Notes: a model not told the origin generated them from the sequence alone. A DNA stretch of 64,000 nucleotides from Comamonas sp. (GCA_015478895.1 JADMKK010000008.1:1-64000); one strand, 5' to 3'. Counted from the first letter of the stretch, positions 1-8,653 are shown. Program-made: numbers and translations.

Positions 1-18
1 GCTCTTACAGCTGCAACA

Positions 19-55
19 CCCCCTGACCTCTAAGAGGCAGGGGGTTTTGTCTTTT
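19..55 (+). terminator. Rho-independent terminator of a gene upstream of the window
   Basis: CCCCCTG pairs with CAGGGGG and an inner CCTC pairs with GAGG around a TAA loop. The stem is followed by TTTTGTCTTTT on the plus strand. It should end a plus-strand transcript that enters from before base 1. Confidence 0.75.
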
Positions 56-85
56 GGGCGTCGGGAATCTATCTGCAACATAAAA

Positions 86-115
86 AATGAGAGCGCACTG
101 CGTGCGCTCTCATTG
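86..115 (-). terminator. Rho-independent terminator of the 45-aa membrane protein gene
   Basis: AATGAGAGCGCAC and GTGCGCTCTCATT form a 13-bp perfect stem around a TGC loop. Read on the minus strand the stem runs into a T-tract (ATTTTTTATG), which suits termination of the small minus-strand gene that stops at 174. Confidence 0.75.
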
Positions 116-173
116 TGTTTCAGATTGCCAAGACTTGGAAAGTAAGTAAATCCTTAGATGAAGCGCTCACTTT

Positions 174-311
174 TTATTTGCGATCTTCGGGTACGTGCAC
201 CGCATCGGCCCCATGCTTTTCACCGCTCATGTCCACTTGGTCGCCGAACTGGAAAATCATGTACAGCGATAGAGCCGCAAAAATAGCAAAGCCTACAGCA
301 ATCTTCCACAT
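174..311 (-). CDS. Small single-pass membrane protein, 45 aa, function unknown
   Basis: This ORF is below the length cut-off of the ORF track. It reads MWKIAVGFAIFAALSLYMIF and then a polar tail rich in D, E, H and K. Residues 3-21 form one clear hydrophobic segment, so the protein is probably an inner-membrane miniprotein with a short soluble tail. A good ribosome binding site (AGGAGA, about 7 bases before ATG) precedes it, and a strong minus-strand terminator follows at 86-115. The plus-strand ORF 115-324 in the track is its shadow. The porin terminator at 361-388 separates it from the porin gene, so it is probably transcribed on its own. I do not recognise the family. The RBS, terminator and hydrophobic composition make it credible as a gene, but its role is unknown. 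Confidence 0.7.
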   Translation of the reverse strand: MWKIAVGFAIFAALSLYMIFQFGDQVDMSGEKHGADAVHVPEDRK

Positions 312-360
312 ATTTGTCTCCTGATTTAATGGATTGGTTTTTTCAGGCTCGGCATAAAAA

Positions 361-388
361 AAGCCTCAATTCGATGGAATTGAGGCTT
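361..388 (-). terminator. Rho-independent terminator of the porin gene
   Basis: AAGCCTCAATT and AATTGAGGCTT form an 11-bp perfect stem with loop CGATGG. On the minus strand it is followed by TTTTTTTA, downstream of the porin stop codon. Confidence 0.85.
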
Positions 389-451
389 AACCTTGGAGGC
401 GAGCCCTGCCTGCATTAAAGCAAGCAGGGTTTGCAGAGAGCTTACGCTTGA

Positions 452-1456
452 TTAGAACAGGTGGCGGACGCCGATGGCTACGGAACGCAGATCACCATAA
501 CGCTCAGCGCTGCCATCGCCAATCTTGGTAAAGTAGCCGTAGGCCTTAGTGCGCTTGCTCAGGTTATAGTTGTAGCCCAAGGTCCACTGCGTAGCGGCAG
601 AGCCCGATACAGAGCTGCCATTGACTTTAATTTTGTCGGCACGGCCAACGTTGGCATGGAATTCGGAAGCGCCCAGAACATACATCGCTGACAAGCGAGC
701 TGCATGTCGCTTGACATCACCGCCTGCCGTAGCCAACGACAGATCAGTTGCATTCTCGAGCTTCGCATATTGGTAGTAAGCCCCGAGTGTCAGCGCGCCG
801 ACTGCGTAGCTCAAACGTGCAGCAACTTGTTGGCCTTTAGGTGTTGTAAAGCCTGCCAAGCCTGTTGGGGAATTGCTGTAACCCAGACCAAAGCCCAAAG
901 GACCTTTGCCGTAGTTCAGTGCCAGATCCCATGCGTTGCGACCGCCGGAGGTTTGCTCGTGGAAAGAGTGCTGAACTTCTGCGGTAAAGCCTCCAAAGTC
1001 GGGGGTTACGTATGCGATTTTGTTTTCTTCGCGCATCGTGTAGGCATACAGGGCATCGGCAGACAAACCTGTATCGTGGTTGTGCATGCTGATGTAGTCA
1101 GCAGTTGCAAGGTAGGACGCGGCATTGAACGTACCCAAACGCAGGGTACCGAAGCCGCCGGACAAATTTATTTCACTATGGCGCGAGAAGTTGAACGGGC
1201 CTGAGCCATCGTCGGAACCAAAGGCACCTTCCAGTTGGAAGCCAGCTTTCAAACCACCGCCCAAGTCTTCCGTACCACGAAAGCCGACATATGAGCTGTT
1301 GGTGCGCAGGCCTGTGATCGAATTGGTGTTACCAATCTTCCAGTTTTCTACCGTCGTGTTCACGCGGCCATACAGCGTTACGCTGCTTTGTGCCAAAGCG
1401 GCGGAGGTACCGCACAGTGCCAGAACGGCCAACATCACGCGAGATGTCTTTGTCAT
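452..1456 (-). CDS. General porin (Gram-negative outer-membrane trimeric porin)
   Basis: The 334-residue product starts with a signal peptide that ends at LALCGTSAALA-QSS. It continues with SSVTLYGRVNTTVENW, the classic first beta strand of the neisserial/burkholderial porins, and ends in GVRHLF with the terminal phenylalanine needed for BAM-dependent outer-membrane insertion. Alternating amphipathic strands fill the length, which is typical of 16-stranded porins (about 330-380 aa). The expected role is diffusion of small hydrophilic solutes across the outer membrane. An AGGAAC ribosome binding site precedes ATG, and a strong terminator lies 60 bp after the stop, so the gene looks monocistronic. 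Pore selectivity cannot be judged from sequence. Confidence 0.93.
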   Translation of the reverse strand: MTKTSRVMLAVLALCGTSAALAQSSVTLYGRVNTTVENWKIGNTNSITGLRTNSSYVGFRGTEDLGGGLKAGFQLEGAFGSDDGSGPFNFSRHSEINLSGGFGTLRLGTFNAASYLATADYISMHNHDTGLSADALYAYTMREENKIAYVTPDFGGFTAEVQHSFHEQTSGGRNAWDLALNYGKGPLGFGLGYSNSPTGLAGFTTPKGQQVAARLSYAVGALTLGAYYQYAKLENATDLSLATAGGDVKRHAARLSAMYVLGASEFHANVGRADKIKVNGSSVSGSAATQWTLGYNYNLSKRTKAYGYFTKIGDGSAERYGDLRSVAIGVRHLF

Positions 1457-1651
1457 TTTGAGTTCCTAGGTGGGTTTGGGAGCTAGCCAATTAACTTTGT
1501 TGTGACGGGCACTTTTCAAAGGGCTGAACAAATTCTAGGCAGAGGCTTGCTAATTCATCAGTCATTTATGTGTTTTTAATGTTGCAATGATGCGTTGCAG
1601 CAACAGCTAAAAGAACATGCACCTATTAGTAACGTCACCATTCAAAAAAAT

Positions 1652-1671
1652 GCCCCGCTTTAGAGCGGGGC
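1652..1671 (-). terminator. Rho-independent terminator of the MHS transporter gene
   Basis: GCCCCGCT and AGCGGGGC form a perfect 8-bp stem with loop TTAG. On the minus strand it is followed by ATTTTTTTGAA, about 45 bp after the transporter stop codon. Confidence 0.85.
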
Positions 1672-1715
1672 GCACCAAAAAAGATTGGTGATGTTGCTTG
1701 AATTAATCGCCCAGA

Positions 1716-3404
1716 TTAATCGTCAGCATAGATATCCACATCCTTGGTTTCACGCACGAACAGCGTACCGACAATGGCCGTGACACCTGCAATGATGATG
1801 GGATACCACAAGCCGTTATACATATTTCCGGTCTGGGCCACGATGGCGAACGACATGGTAGGCAGCAAACCACCAAACCAGCCATTACCGATGTGGTAGG
1901 GCAAGCTCATGGAGGTATAGCGGATGCGGGTTGGGAACATTTCTACCAAGATGGCGGCAATGGGGCCGTACACCATGGTTACCAGCAGTACCAGGTAGAA
2001 AAGGATGATGACCATCATCACCTTGTTCATCTTGGCTGGATCGGCCTTATCGGGATAGCCAGCAGCTTTCAGGGTCTCGGAGACCGACTTGTTGAACTCT
2101 GCGCCCTTTGCTTTGGCATCGTCAGCACTTAAACCAACGAGGCTATAGCTATTAACCACCTGATCACCAATCTTGATGACAGCTGGCGTGCCTGCAGGTG
2201 CATCTTCTGCGTCATACGATACAGAGCGGTTGGCCAATGCTTGCTTGGCAACGTCGCAAGAGCTGGTGAACTTGGCGGTACCAGTGGGGTTGAATTGGAA
2301 AGAGCATTCTTTCGGATCCGCAACGATCACAACTTGTGAGTTGGCTTGAGCAGCGGCCAAGTCAGGGTTGGCTGCATTAGTCAAAGCTTTAAAGACTGGG
2401 AAGTAAGTAAGCACAGCCAAGACGCAACCGGCCATGATGATGGGCTTGCGGCCAATCTTGTCAGACAGCGTACCGAACACCACGAAGAAGGGTGTGCCCA
2501 GCAGCAGCGCGGCTGCAATCATCAAGTTGGCGGTAACAGCATCTACCTTCAATTGTTGGGTCAAGAAGAACAGTGCATAGAACTGCCCTGTGTACCAGAC
2601 CACAGCTTGACCTGCAGTCAAGCCCACCAATGCCAGCAACACGATTTTCAGGTTTTTCCATTGACCAAAGGACTCGGTCAGCGGTGCCTTGGATGTCTTG
2701 CCTTCTGCTTTCATCTTCTGGAAAGCGGGAGACTCAGACAGCGTCAAGCGGATCCACACCGAGATAGCCAGCAGCAAGATGGAAACCAGGAACGGAATGC
2801 GCCAGCCCCAGTCCACAAACTTTTCTTCACCCAGCGTGGTACGTACACCCAGGATCACCAGCAGCGAGAGGAACAGGCCCAGTGTGGCGGTGGTTTGAAT
2901 CCATGAGGTGTAAGCGCCGCGCTTGCCGTGGGGCGCGTGCTCTGCCACGTAAGTGGCAGCACCGCCGTACTCACCACCCAGTGCCAAGCCTTGCAGCATG
3001 CGAAGCACAATCAAGATGATGGGAGCTGCTACACCGATGGTGGCGTAGGTGGGCAAGATACCGACGATGAAGGTGGAGACACCCATGATCAGGATGGTGA
3101 CCAAGAAGGTGTATTTGCGGCCGATCATGTCGCCCAAGCGGCCAAACACCAGTGCGCCGAAAGGGCGAACAATAAAGCCAGCCGCGAACGCCAGCAGTGC
3201 AAAAATGAAGGCTGAGCCTGCATCCAAGCCGCTAAAGAATTGCTTGGCAATGATGGCAGCGAGTGAGCCGTAAAGATAAAAGTCGTACCACTCGAATACC
3301 GTACCGAGGGATGACGCAAAGATCACTTTGCGCTCTTCTGGCGACATGGGTCGATTGGCGGCTACGCCTTTCGGTCCGACGCCGTTTGCAGCGTTAATGG
3401 CCAT
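1716..3404 (-). CDS. MFS transporter of the metabolite:H+ symporter (MHS) family with a large periplasmic loop insertion
   Basis: The 562-residue protein has the MHS signature region (ASSLGTVFEWYDFYLYGSLA in the first helix, then RPFGALVFGRLGDMIGRKYT) seen in ShiA, ProP and citrate/alpha-ketoglutarate permeases. It should be a 12-helix inner-membrane proton symporter for a small organic acid or osmolyte. MHS proteins usually have about 430-450 residues. The excess is a soluble insertion at roughly residues 340-458, between the helix ending LTYFPVFKAL and the helix starting MNKVMMVIILFYLV, and it contains two cysteines (PKECSF and SSCDVA). The gene is preceded by a perfect inverted repeat (3547-3574) that may be its operator and is followed by a strong terminator. 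The substrate is unknown. Confidence 0.9.
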   Translation of the reverse strand: MAINAANGVGPKGVAANRPMSPEERKVIFASSLGTVFEWYDFYLYGSLAAIIAKQFFSGLDAGSAFIFALLAFAAGFIVRPFGALVFGRLGDMIGRKYTFLVTILIMGVSTFIVGILPTYATIGVAAPIILIVLRMLQGLALGGEYGGAATYVAEHAPHGKRGAYTSWIQTTATLGLFLSLLVILGVRTTLGEEKFVDWGWRIPFLVSILLLAISVWIRLTLSESPAFQKMKAEGKTSKAPLTESFGQWKNLKIVLLALVGLTAGQAVVWYTGQFYALFFLTQQLKVDAVTANLMIAAALLLGTPFFVVFGTLSDKIGRKPIIMAGCVLAVLTYFPVFKALTNAANPDLAAAQANSQVVIVADPKECSFQFNPTGTAKFTSSCDVAKQALANRSVSYDAEDAPAGTPAVIKIGDQVVNSYSLVGLSADDAKAKGAEFNKSVSETLKAAGYPDKADPAKMNKVMMVIILFYLVLLVTMVYGPIAAILVEMFPTRIRYTSMSLPYHIGNGWFGGLLPTMSFAIVAQTGNMYNGLWYPIIIAGVTAIVGTLFVRETKDVDIYADD

Positions 3405-3546
3405 GGGTTGTCTCCTGAATGTGTGTTATGAGCCGCCTTGTGCGGGCAATCACATTTTTGGAGGCAGTACTGACCGGCTTCTGACGTGAATCCAACGTGA
3501 ACTTGCATTGAACTGACGCTCTGCTGACAGTTTCAGGTCTAACCCG

Positions 3547-3574
3547 CGCTTGTCATTTCGCGATGTGACAAGCG
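3547..3574. promoter_or_regulatory. Perfect 9-bp inverted repeat upstream of the MHS transporter, possible operator
   Basis: CGCTTGTCA and TGACAAGCG are exact reverse complements separated by 10 bases. The repeat lies about 145 bp before the transporter start and just after the convergent-spaced end of the isomerase gene (stop at 3610). No T-tract follows on either strand, so an operator is more likely than a terminator. Confidence 0.45.
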
Positions 3575-3609
3575 AAGAAAGCTCCTAGAGGCAATCGCTA
3601 GAACTGAAA

Positions 3610-4239
3610 CTAGGCCAAACCCGAAGAAATGGTCTTGGCGTTTTCCCATCCCCCTGCTTGGAACCATGGGTTGCCATTCAGAAAATCACGCAGCATGGGC
3701 AAGCTGTCCAATCCCCAGAAAACTTTGCCTTGTACCTCAAATGCAGGGACACCAAAAATCCCTTGCATGCTGGCTTGCTCCGTATTGCTGCGCAGCCATT
3801 GTTTGGCTTGCTCTCCCGCATCAGGCAGCAGGTTCAGCTGTTGTTGCAGGGCTTGAAGCCGTGCGGGTGCTACGGCGTCTTGCCCGCCTTCCCAGACATG
3901 GCGAAACAGTGTCTCAGCCACATAGCGGCTGATGCTGCCGTCTTCACTGGTTTGCAGCGCCAGGCGCAGCAGTGGCAACGGGTTGAAAGGATGTGCTGCA
4001 GGCATTTGCAGAGGGATACCCAGGTGCTGGCCAAGCCACTCAGCGTGCCGATAGGTCCAGACCCGTTTGGCGGGAATGCTGGCTGGGCCGGGGTTGCTGT
4101 TTTCATGCAGCAAGGCACCCAACAGTACCGGGCGATAGTCCACACGGTAATTCAGGCCCTGCAAGGTGTGCGGCAGCTGCTGGAAAGCCAGCCATGCATA
4201 GGGCGACACAAAATCCAGGTGCATGGTGATGTGGTGCAT
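3610..4239 (-). CDS. DsbA-family 2-hydroxychromene-2-carboxylate isomerase-like protein
   Basis: The product (209 aa from the chosen start) begins with HLDFVSPYAWLAFQQLPHTL, the DFxSPYAYLA-type motif of the kappa-class GST/HCCA isomerase branch of the thioredoxin fold. It ends in GIFGVPAFEVQGKVFWGLDSL, matching the family's conserved GVPtf..g..fwG.d pattern. It lacks a CXXC disulfide site, so thiol-disulfide exchange is unlikely, and glutathione-dependent isomerisation or transferase activity is expected. The start at 4239 is preferred over 4341 because AAGGAG lies 9 bases before it and homology begins there. It is the last gene of the minus-strand run that starts at liuB, but its link to leucine breakdown is unclear. 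Confidence 0.82.
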   Translation of the reverse strand: MHHITMHLDFVSPYAWLAFQQLPHTLQGLNYRVDYRPVLLGALLHENSNPGPASIPAKRVWTYRHAEWLGQHLGIPLQMPAAHPFNPLPLLRLALQTSEDGSISRYVAETLFRHVWEGGQDAVAPARLQALQQQLNLLPDAGEQAKQWLRSNTEQASMQGIFGVPAFEVQGKVFWGLDSLPMLRDFLNGNPWFQAGGWENAKTISSGLA

Positions 4240-4262
4240 GGCGCGCAACTCCTTTTTCTCTG

Positions 4263-4538
4263 TTAGATGGTGGTGGCAGTGGCGCGTTGGCGTATGCGCT
4301 GCCAGATATCGCGTTTGGTGGCATCGTCGCTGCTGCCCCAAACGCGCAATTCATCGAGTGTACGCAGGCAGCCAATGCAGTACTGCTTGGCTTCATCCAT
4401 GCGGCATACCGAGACGCAGGGCGAAGCCACGGGGATTTTGGAATCTGGCGAGAACAGATTTCGGCGCTCGGCGGAACGCAGCTTTTGCAGAAGCGCTGGG
4501 GGTGCTGGAGGAATCATGGGCGCGATATTAGGCAGCAT
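4263..4538 (-). CDS. DUF1289 protein, small cysteine-containing protein
   Basis: The 91-residue product carries SPCVSVCRMDEAKQYCIGCL followed by RTLDELRVW, which is the DUF1289 pattern (PC-x3-C-x6-C-x2-C with a GCxRTxdEi.W tail). Four cysteines suggest a metal or Fe-S site, but the family's function is not established. The first 37 residues are proline- and alanine-rich and not conserved, and the start could be the internal ATG at about 4517. It lies 23 bp before the isomerase gene on the same strand and is probably co-transcribed. Confidence 0.8.
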   Translation of the reverse strand: MLPNIAPMIPPAPPALLQKLRSAERRNLFSPDSKIPVASPCVSVCRMDEAKQYCIGCLRTLDELRVWGSSDDATKRDIWQRIRQRATATTI

Positions 4539-4608
4539 CGCGCCAAGGTGCTTGCCTTATTGCGACAACAGCGGTCCGCGTAAGGCTTTGCCGTGCGGTG
4601 GCGCACAT

Positions 4609-5538
4609 TTAGACGGCCTCGCACGCGGCAGCGTTGGCGCGTTTGGCCAGCATGGCCTTGGCCACGCGGGATTGGGTCGGACGTCCCAGCGCCTGGCTGA
4701 TGAATGCACCGGCATCGACCAGCTGATCCAGATCCAAGCCAGTTTCAATCTCCATGCCATGCAGCATGTAGACCACATCTTCAGTGGCGACATTGCCGGT
4801 GGCGCCCTTGGCATACGGGCAGCCGCCCAGGCCCGCAATGGCCGTATCAAACTGCCACACGCCCATGCTCAGGGCGGCCAATGTGTTGGCGACGGCCTGG
4901 CCATAGGTGTCGTGAAAGTGGCCGGAGACATCATTGAGGTCAAAGTGCTGCAGCGTGGCTTCCATGGCTTTGCGAATCTTGATCGGCGTGCCCACGCCAA
5001 TGGTGTCGGCCACGCCAATGTGCTGCACACCAATGTCTTTCATCAGCTTGGCCAGATAGCCCACCTGTTCAGGCTGGATGTCACCTTCATAGGGGCAACC
5101 CACCGTACAGCTCATGGCGCCGCGCACATAGATCCCTGCGGCGCGGGCGGCCTCAACGACGGGTGCAAAGCGCTCAATGCTCTCGGCAATCGAGCAGTTG
5201 ATGTTCTTTTGGCTGAATGCCTCGCTGGCCGCGCCAAACACCACGATTTCATCGGGGCGTGTCAGTACGGCGGCTTCGTAGCCCTTCATGTTGGGGGTGA
5301 GTACCGAATAACGCACGCCGGGCAGGCGCGTGATACCTTGCATGACTTCGGCGTTGTCCGCCATCTGCGGCACCCATTTGGGGGAGACAAAGCTGGTCAC
5401 TTCAATCTCTTTGCTGCCAGCCGCCTGCAGGCGGTGGATCAGCTCGATCTTGGTGGCTGCAGACACGGGCTGCTTTTCATTTTGCAGACCGTCGCGGGGG
5501 CCAACTTCAACCAGTTTGACGCGGGTGGGGGTGGACAT
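4609..5538 (-). CDS. mvaB: Hydroxymethylglutaryl-CoA lyase (leucine degradation)
   Basis: The 309-residue protein cleaves 3-hydroxy-3-methylglutaryl-CoA to acetyl-CoA and acetoacetate, the last step of leucine breakdown. It opens with VKLVEVGPRDGLQNEKQPVS, the divalent-metal-binding strand of the DRE-TIM metallolyases. It contains the HFHDTYGQAVAN metal-ligand histidines and GLGGCPYAKGATGN, which holds the active-site cysteine of HMG-CoA lyases. The length is normal and a GAGGAGAG ribosome binding site precedes the start. It is the fifth pathway-related gene of the run liuB-liuC-DUF4126-liuD-ghrA-mvaB, so the name liuE would also fit. Confidence 0.95.
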   Translation of the reverse strand: MSTPTRVKLVEVGPRDGLQNEKQPVSAATKIELIHRLQAAGSKEIEVTSFVSPKWVPQMADNAEVMQGITRLPGVRYSVLTPNMKGYEAAVLTRPDEIVVFGAASEAFSQKNINCSIAESIERFAPVVEAARAAGIYVRGAMSCTVGCPYEGDIQPEQVGYLAKLMKDIGVQHIGVADTIGVGTPIKIRKAMEATLQHFDLNDVSGHFHDTYGQAVANTLAALSMGVWQFDTAIAGLGGCPYAKGATGNVATEDVVYMLHGMEIETGLDLDQLVDAGAFISQALGRPTQSRVAKAMLAKRANAAACEAV

Positions 5539-5568
5539 GTTTTCTCTCCTCTGAGGTCTGCAAAAAGT

Positions 5569-6489
5569 TTAGTAGCCGCGTTGTGGATCGACCATGCCTT
5601 GCACGTTTTCACCCCGCGCCATGGCAGCGACCTTGCCCACGATTTGCGCAATGCTTTCATCACGCAGCGTGCGGGCCGAGGTGTGCGGTGTCATGGTGAT
5701 CTGCGGCACATTCCAGAAGGGGTGCTCAGCGGGCAAAGGCTCCTGGCGGAATACATCCAGCATGGCCCCGGCCACGTGGCCCTCTTGGATCAGGGCGATC
5801 AAATCTTCATCCACCAGATGCGCACCGCGCGCCACGTTGATGACGTAGGCGCCGGGCTGCAGTTGCTGCAGGGTCTGGCGGTTGATCAGGTTCTCGGTAT
5901 CGGGTGTCAGCGGCAGCAGGTTCACCAGAATGCGCGTGCCTTGCAGAAATTCGCTAAAGCCCGCAGCTCCATGAAAGGTTTGTACACCGTCCAACTGTTT
6001 GGGCGAGCGGCTCCAGCCGCGCACCGGAAATTCAAATACGCTCAGCGCCTTGGCCACGCGCTCGCCCAGCACGCCCAGACCCATCACGCCGACCGGAAAA
6101 TTGGCGCGCACTTGCGGTTTGCGGAATTTCCATTGGCCTTGGCGCATATCGGCTTCGTAACCATCCAATTCGCGGAAATGGCGAATCACCGCCTGCGTTA
6201 CGTATTCGGCCATTTGCACCGACATGCCAGCGTCGTCCAGCCGCACCACCTGGGCGTGGCGCGGCAGGCGCAGCTTCATCAGACCATCGACGCCTGCGCC
6301 AATGTTGAACAGCGCTTTCAGCGCGGGCTGCTCGTCCATGAATTGCTGGGGCGGTGCCCAGACCACGGCGTAATCCGCCTGCGGTGCGCCGGGCACCCAG
6401 ACGCCAATCTCTGCGTCCGGCAAAGCGGCGCGCAGTCCTTCTAACCAAGGTTCGGCCTTGGTGCCGGTACAGCAGAAAGTCACTCTCAT
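5569..6489 (-). CDS. ghrA: Glyoxylate/hydroxypyruvate reductase A (2-hydroxyacid dehydrogenase)
   Basis: The 306-residue product has the Rossmann NAD(P)-binding motif in GVMGLGVLGERVAKAL and the catalytic arginine segment VINVARGAHLVDEDLI. It also has DVFRQEPLPAEHPFWNVPQ and the catalytic histidine in ITMTPHTSARTLRDESI. This is the short GhrA-type branch, which reduces glyoxylate and hydroxypyruvate. It sits between liuD and HMG-CoA lyase on the same strand, with 30 bp to the lyase gene. Its place in a leucine operon has no obvious metabolic reason; it might act on a side-product 2-keto or 2-hydroxy acid. An 82-bp repeat separates it from liuD. Confidence 0.9.
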   Translation of the reverse strand: MRVTFCCTGTKAEPWLEGLRAALPDAEIGVWVPGAPQADYAVVWAPPQQFMDEQPALKALFNIGAGVDGLMKLRLPRHAQVVRLDDAGMSVQMAEYVTQAVIRHFRELDGYEADMRQGQWKFRKPQVRANFPVGVMGLGVLGERVAKALSVFEFPVRGWSRSPKQLDGVQTFHGAAGFSEFLQGTRILVNLLPLTPDTENLINRQTLQQLQPGAYVINVARGAHLVDEDLIALIQEGHVAGAMLDVFRQEPLPAEHPFWNVPQITMTPHTSARTLRDESIAQIVGKVAAMARGENVQGMVDPQRGY

Positions 6490-6550
6490 AGCGCGCAGAT
6501 TACAGTCGATGCGGGTTTGCGTCAGTCATGCAAGCAGCAGTTAAAGAAAG

Positions 6551-6632
6551 TAGGAGCAGCCTGCCGCTGTCAGCGCTTAACTTCAGCAGCTTTTGCATTT
6601 GAAGATGAGTGCCATCTAGGGCAGGCAGCTCC
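6551..6632 (-). repeat. 82-bp long-form dispersed repeat, copy 1
   Basis: On the minus strand it reads GGAGCTGCCTGCCCT ... GGCAGGCTGCTCCTA, with inverted ends and a partly conserved core (ATCTTCAAATGC). It matches the copies at 41325-41406 and 57950-58032 in length and ends. It fills the gap between liuD and ghrA. Confidence 0.7.
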
Positions 6633-6637
6633 TGTTT

Positions 6638-8653
6638 TTAAGCCGCTACGGCAGCTTCAATGCGAATCAGCTCCGCCCCTTCGGTGACTTGATCGCCCGG
6701 CGCATACAGCAGTTCTTGCACCACGCCATCGGCAGGCGCGGCAATCGTGTGCTCCATCTTCATGGCTTCCATCACGGCCAGCGGCTGGCCCTTGGTAACG
6801 GTGTCGCCAGCTTGGACCGCAAACGACACCACCTTGCCCGGCATCGGCGCCGTCAGGCGGCCGCCTTCGCTGTGGCCTTCGCCCGCGTGGGCCAGCGGGT
6901 CTTGCAACTCCAGCACTGCCGCGCCGCGTGGCGTGAAGATGTGGCGCGCATCGCCTTGCACATGGACATCGGCGGTGCTGCGTTCTTCCGCAAATTCCAC
7001 CAGCAGCCCAGCACCTTGTACGCGCCATTGCAGATCACCCTGCACGTCGCCCACCTGCAGTTGCAGCACGCCCTGGCGGCCATAGGTCAGCACGGCATCG
7101 ACGGTGGCGCTGCCCTGCAAGAAGCTGAAGTTGCGGCGCACCACGGCATGGCTTTGCCAGCCATCGCGGCGGCTGAACGGGTCGTTGCCTTGCAGCGCTT
7201 GCTCGGCCTGCAGTTGCTGCGCCACGGCAATGGCCGCAGCCAGCGGGGTGGGCACGGCGGTTTGGTCGAACAGCGCAGCTTTTTCGCGCTCGATCAGTGC
7301 GGTGTCCAGCTTGGCGGTGGCAAATGCATGGCTGGTGACCACATGGCGCAGAAACTGCACATTGGTCGACAGGCCAACGATCTGCGTTTGTGCCAGCGCC
7401 GCATCGAGTCGTGCCAGCGCCTGTTCCCGCGTATCTCCGCGCACGATCAGTTTGGCAATCATGCTGTCGTAAAACGGGCTGATGGCATCGCCCTCGCGCA
7501 CGCCGTCGTCCACACGCACATCGCTGATGGCAAAGCTGCTGCACGCGGGTTTGCGGTAGACCTGCAAGCTGCCGGTGGCAGGCAAAAATCCGTTGTCGGG
7601 GTTCTCGGCGCAGATGCGCGCCTCGATGGCGTGGCCGATGATCTTCAACTCGGACTGCTGCTTGGGCAGCGGCTGGCCGGCGGCCACGCGCAATTGCCAT
7701 TCCACCAAGTCTTCGCCGGTGATGGCTTCCGTCACAGGGTGCTCCACCTGCAGGCGCGTGTTCATCTCCATGAAGTAGAACTGCATGGCATCCGGTGCGT
7801 CATAGCCGCCGGGCTGCTCGACGATGAATTCCACCGTGCCTGCGCCCACGTAGTTCACGGCCTGGGCAGCGGCCACAGCAGCCTCGCCCATCTTCTTGCG
7901 CAGCGCCTCGCTCATGCCCGGCGCGGGGGCTTCTTCCAGCACCTTCTGGTGGCGGCGCTGTACGGAGCAGTCGCGCTCGAACAGGTAGACGCAGTTGCCC
8001 TGCGTATCGCCGAACACCTGAATTTCGATGTGGCGCGGGCGCAGCACGTATTTTTCGACCAGCACGGCATCGTTGCCAAAGCTGTTGATGGCCTCGCGCT
8101 GGCAGCTGGCCAGGGCCGCGGCAAAGTCTTCGCTGCGTTCCACCAGTCGCATGCCCTTGCCGCCACCGCCGGCACTGGCCTTGATGAGCACGGGGTAGCC
8201 AATGCGGTCGGCTTCACGTTGCAGCAGGGCAGGGTCTTGGTCGGCGCCGTGGTAGCCGGGCACCAAAGGCACGCCGGCCCTTTCCATCAGCTGTTTGGAT
8301 TCCGCTTTGAGGCCCATGGCACGGATGGCGCTGGCAGGCGGACCAATGAACACCAGCCCTGCGGCTTGGCAAGCTTGGGCAAAGTCTTCGTTCTCGCTCA
8401 GAAAACCATAGCCGGGGTGGATGGCTTGTGCGCCCGTTTGCTGGGCAGCTTGCAGAATGCGTTCCCAGCGCAGATAGCTGTCCTTGGGCGCGCTGCCACC
8501 AATGTGGATGGCTTCATCGCAGGCCGCAACATGCTGGGCCTGCGCATCGGCATCGGAGTAAACCGCCACGGTCTGAATGCCCAAACGTTGGGCTGTGGCT
8601 GCCACGCGGCAGGCGATTTCGCCGCGATTGGCGATCAGAATCTTTTTAAACAT
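6638..8653 (-). CDS. liuD: 3-methylcrotonyl-CoA carboxylase, biotin-containing alpha subunit
   Basis: The 671-residue protein combines an N-terminal biotin carboxylase (start MFKKILIANRGEIACRVAAT, ATP-grasp stretch VLIKASAGGGGKGMRLV, catalytic MEMNTRLQVEHPVTE) with a middle BT domain and a C-terminal biotinyl carrier domain. The biotin lysine is in AVMEAMKMEHT at about residue 630. It carboxylates biotin for transfer to 3-methylcrotonyl-CoA by the LiuB subunit. Length and domain order match MCC alpha rather than the shorter acetyl-CoA carboxylase AccC. A strong RBS (GGAGGT, 5 bases before ATG) is present. An upstream ORF that copies the first 11 codons overlaps this start by 8 bases (see 8646-8786). 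Confidence 0.95.
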   Translation of the reverse strand: MFKKILIANRGEIACRVAATAQRLGIQTVAVYSDADAQAQHVAACDEAIHIGGSAPKDSYLRWERILQAAQQTGAQAIHPGYGFLSENEDFAQACQAAGLVFIGPPASAIRAMGLKAESKQLMERAGVPLVPGYHGADQDPALLQREADRIGYPVLIKASAGGGGKGMRLVERSEDFAAALASCQREAINSFGNDAVLVEKYVLRPRHIEIQVFGDTQGNCVYLFERDCSVQRRHQKVLEEAPAPGMSEALRKKMGEAAVAAAQAVNYVGAGTVEFIVEQPGGYDAPDAMQFYFMEMNTRLQVEHPVTEAITGEDLVEWQLRVAAGQPLPKQQSELKIIGHAIEARICAENPDNGFLPATGSLQVYRKPACSSFAISDVRVDDGVREGDAISPFYDSMIAKLIVRGDTREQALARLDAALAQTQIVGLSTNVQFLRHVVTSHAFATAKLDTALIEREKAALFDQTAVPTPLAAAIAVAQQLQAEQALQGNDPFSRRDGWQSHAVVRRNFSFLQGSATVDAVLTYGRQGVLQLQVGDVQGDLQWRVQGAGLLVEFAEERSTADVHVQGDARHIFTPRGAAVLELQDPLAHAGEGHSEGGRLTAPMPGKVVSFAVQAGDTVTKGQPLAVMEAMKMEHTIAAPADGVVQELLYAPGDQVTEGAELIRIEAAVAA

